A program made the position numbers and the translations under genes. 6,588 bases of DNA, taken from contig SLGN01000502.1 of NCBI GenBank assembly GCA_007123695.1, positions 1 through 6,588 of the forward strand, read 5' to 3'. This stretch comes from Verrucomicrobiales bacterium (GTDB lineage Bacteria > Verrucomicrobiota > Verrucomicrobiia > Verrucomicrobiales > DEV007). The stretch's first letter is position 1; every line of letters starts with the position of its first letter. The notes under the pieces are model-generated. The model worked only from the letters and a program-made list of their open reading frames with translations. It did not search any database and was not told where the DNA came from. Below are positions 1 to 5,095 of this stretch, one piece after another.

Positions 1-1
1 C

Positions 2-1177
2 GAACGGCTGCGCGAGGAAGGGCGGGACGAGCTGATCGCCCGGCGCACCGGCCTCGTACTCGACGCCTATTTCTCCGCCACCAAGATCCGGTGGATCCTC
101 GAAAACGTCGCGGGCGCCCGCCAGCGCGCCGAGGCCGGACGCCTCGCCTTCGGCACGGTTGACACCTGGCTGCTCTGGAAGCTCACCGGCGGCAAAGTCC
201 ACGCCACCGATCCGAGCAACGCCTCGCGCACGATGCTCTACGACATCCGTAGCCAGTCGTGGGATCCGGAGCTGCTCGAGATCTTCGGCGTTCCCTCCTC
301 GATGCTGCCCGAGGTGCGCTCGTCGAGCGAGGTCTACGGCAGCACCGACACCCTTGGCCATTCCATTCCCATCGCCGGGATCGCCGGAGACCAGCAGGCC
401 GCCCTCTTCGGCCAGGCCTGCATCCGGCCCGGACTCGCCAAGAACACCTACGGCACGGGATGCTTCTTGCTGATGAACACCGGCGCCGAACCGGTCGTCT
501 CGAACAACCGGCTCCTCACCACCGTGGCGTGGAAGATCGGCGACCGCACCGACTACGCGCTGGAGGGTTCGATCTTCATCGCCGGAGCGGTCGTGCAATG
601 GCTGCGGGACGGGCTCGGAATCATCAAGCGTGCCTCCGACGTCGAAGCGCTCGCCGCCTCGGTCCCCGACAGCGGCGGCGTCTCGCTGGTGCCCGCCTTC
701 GCCGGCCTCGGCGCTCCCCACTGGGATCCGCACGCCCGCGGCACCATCACCGGAATCACCCGCGGCACCTGCGCGGCCCACCTCGCCCGCGCCGCGCTGG
801 AGGGCATCGCCCTGCAAACAGTCGAGGTGATCGGCGCGATGGAGTCCGATTCGGGCATCGCGCTCAAGGAACTCCGGGCGGACGGCGGCGCCAGCGCCAA
901 CGCGCTGCTCATGCAGATCCAGGCGGACCTCGCCGGCGTGCCCGTCGTGCGCACCGGGGTGCTCGAGACGACCGCGCTCGGCGCCGCCTACCTCGCCGGG
1001 CTCGGTGTCGGCTTTTGGTCGAGCCCGTCGGAGATCTCGGCGCAGGTGCAGGAGACCTCCCGCTTCGTCCCCGACATGGAAGCGGCGCAACGGGAGTCGA
1101 TGCTCGAGGCATGGCGCATCGCCGTCGGGCAGGCGAAGGCCCACGGGCACGGCGGCCCCGGTGCCTCCCCGGCGTAG
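2..1177 (+). CDS. glpK: Glycerol kinase, C-terminal 391 residues (5' end outside window)
   Basis: GlpK phosphorylates glycerol with ATP to sn-glycerol 3-phosphate in the cytoplasm, the entry step of glycerol use. The frame is open from base 2 and ends at TAG 1175-1177. About 110 N-terminal residues are missing compared with the roughly 500-residue family, because the window cuts the gene. Visible marks, numbered within the partial protein: the first FGGY-kinase signature at 23-35 ([13 protein letters not shown]); [13 protein letters not shown] near 52-64; [11 protein letters not shown] near 70-80; [13 protein letters not shown] with the catalytic-base Asp at 130 (bases 389-391); KNTYGTGCF; and the second FGGY signature around [20 protein letters not shown]. 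The C-terminus has the expected [20 protein letters not shown] motif (here [18 protein letters not shown]). Two E. coli regulatory residues look replaced: the fructose-1,6-bisphosphate Arg236 by Ser (bases 362-364), and the IIA-Glc zinc ligand Glu478 by Gln (bases 1088-1090). The gene converges on the cytochrome gene. Identity is near certain; regulation cannot be judged because the upstream region is absent. Confidence 0.97.
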   Translation, partial: ERLREEGRDELIARRTGLVLDAYFSATKIRWILENVAGARQRAEAGRLAFGTVDTWLLWKLTGGKVHATDPSNASRTMLYDIRSQSWDPELLEIFGVPSSMLPEVRSSSEVYGSTDTLGHSIPIAGIAGDQQAALFGQACIRPGLAKNTYGTGCFLLMNTGAEPVVSNNRLLTTVAWKIGDRTDYALEGSIFIAGAVVQWLRDGLGIIKRASDVEALAASVPDSGGVSLVPAFAGLGAPHWDPHARGTITGITRGTCAAHLARAALEGIALQTVEVIGAMESDSGIALKELRADGGASANALLMQIQADLAGVPVVRTGVLETTALGAAYLAGLGVGFWSSPSEISAQVQETSRFVPDMEAAQRESMLEAWRIAVGQAKAHGHGGPGASPA

Positions 1178-1238
1178 AGGGCCGGGGCGTGCGGATGTTT
1201 ACCCGATCCCGGAGCGGTGCATGCGGCGCGAAAAGAGA

Positions 1239-1310
1239 AGTAGCATCGGCTTCCAGCCTGTGCGGTCGCGCCGGCATCCTGGCCGCGACAGCAACCTTTG
1301 TAAGACCGCA
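1239..1310. repeat. REP-like intergenic repeat with nested inverted repeats
   Basis: The gap between the two convergent genes holds a compact structured element. On the plus strand, bases 1239-1260 contain GGCTTCCAGCC, a 4-bp stem with a 3-base loop. Bases 1265-1272 (GTCGCGCC) pair with 1281-1289 (GGCCGCGAC), leaving one bulged C. TGCGGTC at 1261-1267 is the exact reverse complement of GACCGCA at 1304-1310. Translations of the minus strand give the phrases RTGWKPML and HRLEADAT, which I recall from many spurious short ORFs in planctomycete and verrucomicrobial genomes; this makes a dispersed genomic repeat likely. It could be the substrate family of the transposase at 3895-4983, or could help end transcription of both genes, though no T-run follows any stem. 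Only one copy lies in this window, so dispersal is inferred. Confidence 0.55.
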
Positions 1311-1320
1311 TTGACGCAAC

Positions 1321-3738
1321 TTACCGCACCAGAAGATACTCGGGCGTCATCCAGAGGGACCAGACCAGGTCCGCGACGTCGTGGACGCCGGGCCGCTCGC
1401 CCAAGACCTCGCGCAGCAGAGTGGATTCCTCCTCGCTGGGGAAGCGGGACAAGGTGGAAAGGTAGACTTCCTCGACGAGGCGGGCGGGGTCTTCGCCGTG
1501 GACTTCGAGCAGTTTCGCCGACCCGGCCTCGAGCGCGCTGGCCACGCCTTCGTCGTTGGCGAGGTCGATGGCCTCGAGCGTCGTCAGCGCCGCCGGACGC
1601 GAGGTCACGATCTGGTCGCGGTTGGGGCGACCGAGGCTGCGCATGAGAAAATCGGCCTTGACCAGCGAGGCCCGGACCATAAGAGGTTCCCCGACGGAGC
1701 AAGCGGCGAGCGTTTCGCCGACCTGCGGATCGATCGCCGCCGACCACGGCGCCAAGGACACCGCCACGACCGGCTTCCACGCCATTTCTCCAAGCTTCCA
1801 CTGGGCCGGCTTTTCCCCGGCGGGCACCTTGTCCGCCGCCGTCCAGTCGGGGCCGGTGGCGACGATCTCCTCGCCACCGTCGGCGTAGACGATGCGGAGC
1901 ATGGCGAAGGCCCCGGCCGGATTCGGCGAGGATCCCGCATTGGTGGCGGCGATGAGAATTCGGTTTTTTCCCTGGCGCACCGTGGCGGGGCCCGACTCGA
2001 GCCGACTCCAGTCCGAGCCGCGGAGAACCGGCTGGTCGTTGAGGTAGAGGACGAACTCGTTGTCCACCGTCGCGACCACGCCCGCCGAGAGGACGGATCG
2101 ATCGACGGCGAAATCGCGCCGCAAGAGCACGCGCTCTCCCGCCGCGACCGGCCCTTCCGCCGCCGAAGGCCCCCAGATCCACGAAGACGGCCGCGCAAGC
2201 CGCGCCGCCGTCTCGGGGTCGCTCATTCCCCGCACCACCGGCGCGTCGAAGGCCTCGGGGGCGGTGCCGGAAAAGGCCCACATCTGGTCGACGAACTGCT
2301 CCGCGGTGAGCCGTTTGCTCCGGGGACCGCCGTAGGCGTAGTCGCCGCCTTCGTCCTCGTCGTCCTCCGACTCGGAGCGGCTCCCGTAGGCGGAGGAAGC
2401 GGCAACAAGGCCCAGCGTCCGGCGCAGGTCGTAGCCGTGGTCCTGGAAATCGGCGGCGAGCCAATCGAGCAGGTCCTCGTGCCACGGCTCCGTCTGCATC
2501 GCGTCGAGCGGATGGACGATCCCGCGCCCCATCAACTGCGCCCAGAGCCGGTTCACGATGGTGCGGGGCACGCGCCCGTTTTCGGGATGGGTCATCAGTC
2601 CGGCAAGCTGGGCGAGTCTTTCCCCCCGGGCAGCATCGGGATCGACCTGCCCGATTTCGGGAAAAAGCCACGAAGCCCGCGCCGTCTCGCCGGTGGGCTT
2701 GTCGCAGCGGTGGACCTGCAAAGGCGCGTCGGCATAGACGGCGGCGAGACCGTAGGCCTCGCCGAGGGTCCAGCGATCCACGAAGCTGTCGTGGCACGAG
2801 GCGCACTTCAAGTTGATGCCCAAAAAGGACTGCCCGAGGCTCTGGGCGAACTGGATCGGCAGGGTCTGGCCGGCGCTGACGTCGCCGCGCCACTCGATCC
2901 CCTTGATGAAGCCCTCGCTTTCCGCAGTCGGCGGCGCCACCAGCTCGCGCACCATCTCGTCGAAGGGCCGGTTCTGCTTGAGCGCATCGTAGAGCCAGCG
3001 GCTCACTTGGCTGCGTCCCCCGGTGATGAAGCCCGTGCCGGCGTAGTCGTTGCGGAGCAGGTCGTTCCAAAAAGTGAGCCAATGGTCGGCGTAGTCGAGA
3101 TCGCGGGCAAGCAAGGCCTCGACCAGATTGCTGCGCTTGTCGGTCGCTCCATCGGCGAGGAAAGCGCGGACCTCTCCCGCGGTCGGAGGCAGCCCGACCA
3201 GATCGAGGTGGACGCGCCGCAGAAAGGTCGCGTCGTCGCCTGGGACGGGCGAGGGCAGGCCGCCGTCGGCGAGGTAGGTGTCAAGAAACCGATCGATGGG
3301 ATTTTCCCGCCCCGCGACGGCCGACGGCAGCTCGGGTCGTCGGGGCTGCAAGGGCGGCTCGTAGGCAGGCGCGGCGAAGGCGAAGCCCGGCTCCCACGCC
3401 ATGCCCTCGTCGATCCACGAGCGCAGCACCGCGACCGCCGCAACAGGGACGCGCGCCTTCTTCGGAGGCGGCATCTGAAAATCCGGATCGTCGTCCTCGA
3501 TCAGCTCCAGAAACAACGACTCCGCCGCATCGCCCGGCACCGCCGCCCCCTTGTCCAGAAAGAGGGCGCGGGTGTTGATCGAGAATCCGCCCTTGGCCTC
3601 CTCGCCCGCATGGCACTCCCCGCAATGCTCCCGCAGGATCGGGACGACTTCGTGGACGAAATCGACCTCGCCGCGGGCCGCGGTCGCAGCGAGGACAGAG
3701 ACAACGACGAGGTTTCGCTTGAGTTCGATTCGCTTCAT
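1321..3738 (-). CDS. Secreted cytochrome c-type PSCyt1/DUF1549/DUF1553 protein
   Basis: This is an 805-residue protein of the planctomycete/verrucomicrobial cytochrome family; its biochemical role is not established. Residues 1-23 form a signal peptide (basic MKRIELKRN, a hydrophobic LVVVSVLAATA core, cleavage near AARG), so it acts outside the cytoplasm. A heme c site CGECH follows at 39-43, with a candidate Met ligand in FQMPPPKKAR near 89. DUF1549 spans about 146-338 (NPIDRFLDTYL, LRRVHLDLVGLPPT) and contains a second CxxCH (CASCH, 312-316). DUF1553 runs from about 371 (RTIVNRLWAQLMGRGIVHP) to the C-terminus (RPNRDQIVTSRPAALTTLEA, TPEYLL). It is split by an acidic loop (about 456-472) and by a beta-rich galactose-binding-like segment (about 537-670; NEFVLYLNDQPV, GKNRILIAATNA). 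An in-frame ATG at 3759 would add seven residues and has AGAGGGT two to three bases upstream. I prefer 3738 because it gives a cleaner signal peptide and leaves the 22-bp repeat array outside the gene. No DUF1501 partner follows downstream. Confidence 0.93.
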   Translation of the reverse strand: MKRIELKRNLVVVSVLAATAARGEVDFVHEVVPILREHCGECHAGEEAKGGFSINTRALFLDKGAAVPGDAAESLFLELIEDDDPDFQMPPPKKARVPVAAVAVLRSWIDEGMAWEPGFAFAAPAYEPPLQPRRPELPSAVAGRENPIDRFLDTYLADGGLPSPVPGDDATFLRRVHLDLVGLPPTAGEVRAFLADGATDKRSNLVEALLARDLDYADHWLTFWNDLLRNDYAGTGFITGGRSQVSRWLYDALKQNRPFDEMVRELVAPPTAESEGFIKGIEWRGDVSAGQTLPIQFAQSLGQSFLGINLKCASCHDSFVDRWTLGEAYGLAAVYADAPLQVHRCDKPTGETARASWLFPEIGQVDPDAARGERLAQLAGLMTHPENGRVPRTIVNRLWAQLMGRGIVHPLDAMQTEPWHEDLLDWLAADFQDHGYDLRRTLGLVAASSAYGSRSESEDDEDEGGDYAYGGPRSKRLTAEQFVDQMWAFSGTAPEAFDAPVVRGMSDPETAARLARPSSWIWGPSAAEGPVAAGERVLLRRDFAVDRSVLSAGVVATVDNEFVLYLNDQPVLRGSDWSRLESGPATVRQGKNRILIAATNAGSSPNPAGAFAMLRIVYADGGEEIVATGPDWTAADKVPAGEKPAQWKLGEMAWKPVVAVSLAPWSAAIDPQVGETLAACSVGEPLMVRASLVKADFLMRSLGRPNRDQIVTSRPAALTTLEAIDLANDEGVASALEAGSAKLLEVHGEDPARLVEEVYLSTLSRFPSEEESTLLREVLGERPGVHDVADLVWSLWMTPEYLLVR

Positions 3739-3756
3739 TTCGATACGGCCCGCCAC

Positions 3757-3854
3757 CATACCCTCTTGCCCGGAAAACCCAACCCCCTTCGGCGAACGAC
3801 CCTACCCTGTCGAGTCCGCGATCCTACCCTGTTGGGGCCATGGCCCTACCCTGT
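3757..3854 (-). promoter_or_regulatory. Array of 22-bp-phased direct repeats upstream of the cytochrome gene
   Basis: Read on the minus strand (the coding strand of the cytochrome gene), ACAGGGTAGG occurs without mismatch at 3845-3854, 3823-3832 and 3801-3810. At the next two 22-base steps lie AGGGGGTTGG (3779-3788, 7 of 10 matching) and AGAGGGTATG (3757-3766, 8 of 10). Only the ten-base core is conserved; the 12-base spacers differ in sequence but not in length. Constant spacing near two helical turns with variable spacers is what cooperative binding to one face of DNA would produce. Direct repeats at 11- or 22-bp steps are known for OmpR-type DNA-binding domains of SARP regulators, which is an analogy only. 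The array starts 40 bases beyond the transposase stop and ends 18 bases before the preferred start of the cytochrome gene. A post-transcriptional role in the leader is an alternative. The repeats are seen directly; the function is inferred. Confidence 0.7.
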
Positions 3855-3894
3855 TGGATCGCCTGAAACACCGACAATCGGCACCCTCGGCGCT

Positions 3895-4983
3895 TCAGGA
3901 CGTTCCTTCGCCCATTCCGCCGCTCCTCAGATCCCGAAGCGAACGCAATCCGCCGAAATCCGCCCCCCGCATCCGCCGCGGCCCGCTCTTGCGCTTCGGC
4001 CCCGTGCGCCCCTCTGCCTTCAGCCGTACGAAAACGCTTTCCACAAACCCCGACGACCCGATCACCGCCCCGTCGCTGAAATAGCGGATCTTCCGCCGCA
4101 ACGCCTCCGCCAGAGGCACCGCACCGCCCGCCTCCGTGACCTGGTCGCAATCTTCCCCCGCGATCCCCGCACGCCCGCCTTCCCCCGTCGCCTCGTCCGG
4201 CTTCTGCTCCCGGCCCTCCGCATAGAGCAGCAGCCGGTAGCGACGCTGCACCTCCGTCCAGTCCGGCAGATCTGCATTCGCGCCACCCGCCGCCTCGGCA
4301 CCGGGATTCTCCAACCCCTCCCGCGTGATCGACGCCAGCCCCGCCCTCGCCTTCTCCGCCCCCTTGCCCGTGCCGCAGGCCTCCCCGTAGCCGCTCCAGC
4401 GGTAGTCCTCCGGACGCTCCACCAGACCCGCGCGCACCGGATTCAGGTCGATGTAGGCTGCCACCGTCCGCAGCGTCTCCTCTCCGCCCTCCAGCAGCAC
4501 GCTCTTGAAGCGTCCTTCCCACAGGGTCCCCACCCGCCCGTTTCGTCGGTTGCAGAAGACCGAGACCCGCTGCTTCAGCTCCTTCAGAAACACCGACAAA
4601 TCGAAGCGCCGCCGCTCGAAGCGTTCCAAGATCCGACGTTCCCAGCCCAGATTCCCCGAGCTTCGCGCCGCCTCCAGCTCCCTCGCCACCTGTCCCACCA
4701 CCACCTCGTCATAGAGCAGCGGCAGAAGTTCCAGCAGCGTTTCCGGATCCAGCTTCGGCATCGTCTCCTTGTCTGGCACCTCCAGCAACAGATGGAAGTG
4801 GTTTCCCATCAGGCAGTAGGTCACCACCCTCACCCCCAAAAACCGCTCCAGCTTCCGCAAGATCGCTCGGAAAACCTCCTTCTCCCCCGCATGGAAGATG
4901 ATCCGCCGGTCAACCACCCGTGAAATGCAGTGGTAATAGGATCTCCCAAATCCGGGGCCAACAACAATGCGCCGTGGTTTCAT
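3895..4983 (-). CDS. REP-associated tyrosine transposase (RAYT, Y1/IS200-like), full length
   Basis: This 362-residue protein belongs to the single-stranded-DNA HUH transposases (Y1_Tnp) of the REP-associated type, which in E. coli cut and rejoin REP hairpins. Seen in order: an N-terminal YYHCISRVVDRR segment at 16-27; the metal-binding HUH motif NHFHLLLEVP with His62 and His64; LKELKQRVSVFCNRRNGR at 133-150; GTLWEGRFKSVL at 152-163; and AAYIDLNPVRAGLV with Tyr177. Tyr177 aligns with the catalytic Tyr115 of E. coli RayT, so both catalytic elements are intact. After PEDYRWSGYG comes a low-complexity Gly/Ala/Glu linker, then a C-terminal block (about 290-353: RRKIRYFSDGAVIGSSGFVESVF, KSGPRRMRGADFGGLRSLRDLR) that I recall from verrucomicrobial members and that may help DNA binding. 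The E. coli enzyme has only 165 residues. The ATG at 4983 is preceded by GGAGAGAG about 11 bases upstream. A TTG at 5010 would add nine residues and is less typical of the family. No flanking terminal repeats or target duplication were found, as expected for RAYTs. Confidence 0.92.
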   Translation of the reverse strand: MKPRRIVVGPGFGRSYYHCISRVVDRRIIFHAGEKEVFRAILRKLERFLGVRVVTYCLMGNHFHLLLEVPDKETMPKLDPETLLELLPLLYDEVVVGQVARELEAARSSGNLGWERRILERFERRRFDLSVFLKELKQRVSVFCNRRNGRVGTLWEGRFKSVLLEGGEETLRTVAAYIDLNPVRAGLVERPEDYRWSGYGEACGTGKGAEKARAGLASITREGLENPGAEAAGGANADLPDWTEVQRRYRLLLYAEGREQKPDEATGEGGRAGIAGEDCDQVTEAGGAVPLAEALRRKIRYFSDGAVIGSSGFVESVFVRLKAEGRTGPKRKSGPRRMRGADFGGLRSLRDLRSGGMGEGTS

Positions 4984-5002
4984 AGTGCCAAATTCTCTCT
5001 CC

Positions 5003-5036
5003 GCACCCAATCTACCAATCCCTGCACATTTTGCAA
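5003..5036 (-). promoter_or_regulatory. Possible promoter of the transposase gene (weak)
   Basis: In the AT-rich gap, the minus strand shows TTGCAA (5031-5036, 4 of 6 to TTGACA), a 16-base spacer, and TAGATT (5009-5014, 4 of 6 to TATAAT). This would start transcription about 20 bases before the ATG at 4983. Promoter consensus in this group of bacteria is poorly known, so this is only a candidate; the base composition contrast with the flanking genes is the stronger sign that the gap is regulatory. Confidence 0.22.
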
Positions 5037-5095
5037 ATAATGAGGTTGGTTATTTTTACGTTTTTTGAGTCGGGGATCGTTTGGCGTAGCTTGGC

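Noticed and set aside
1199..3082. A 627-codon minus-strand open frame overlapping the cytochrome gene
   Set aside because: It is a shifted-frame shadow of the cytochrome gene; its product is Arg/Gly-rich, and only its tail is informative, because it reads through the REP-like repeat.
3867..3898. Further upstream copies of the 22-bp repeat
   Set aside because: The next in-phase position (3867-3876) matches the core at only 3 of 10 bases, and the following one shows no match, so the array ends at 3854.
1381..4923. A 1180-codon open frame on the plus strand
   Set aside because: It lies antisense to two well-supported genes, is rich in Arg, Pro and Gly as expected from GC-rich codon bias, and shows no recognisable domain.
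5030..5095. Intrinsic terminator after speA
   Set aside because: There are A/T-rich runs but no stem of useful length before them on the minus strand.
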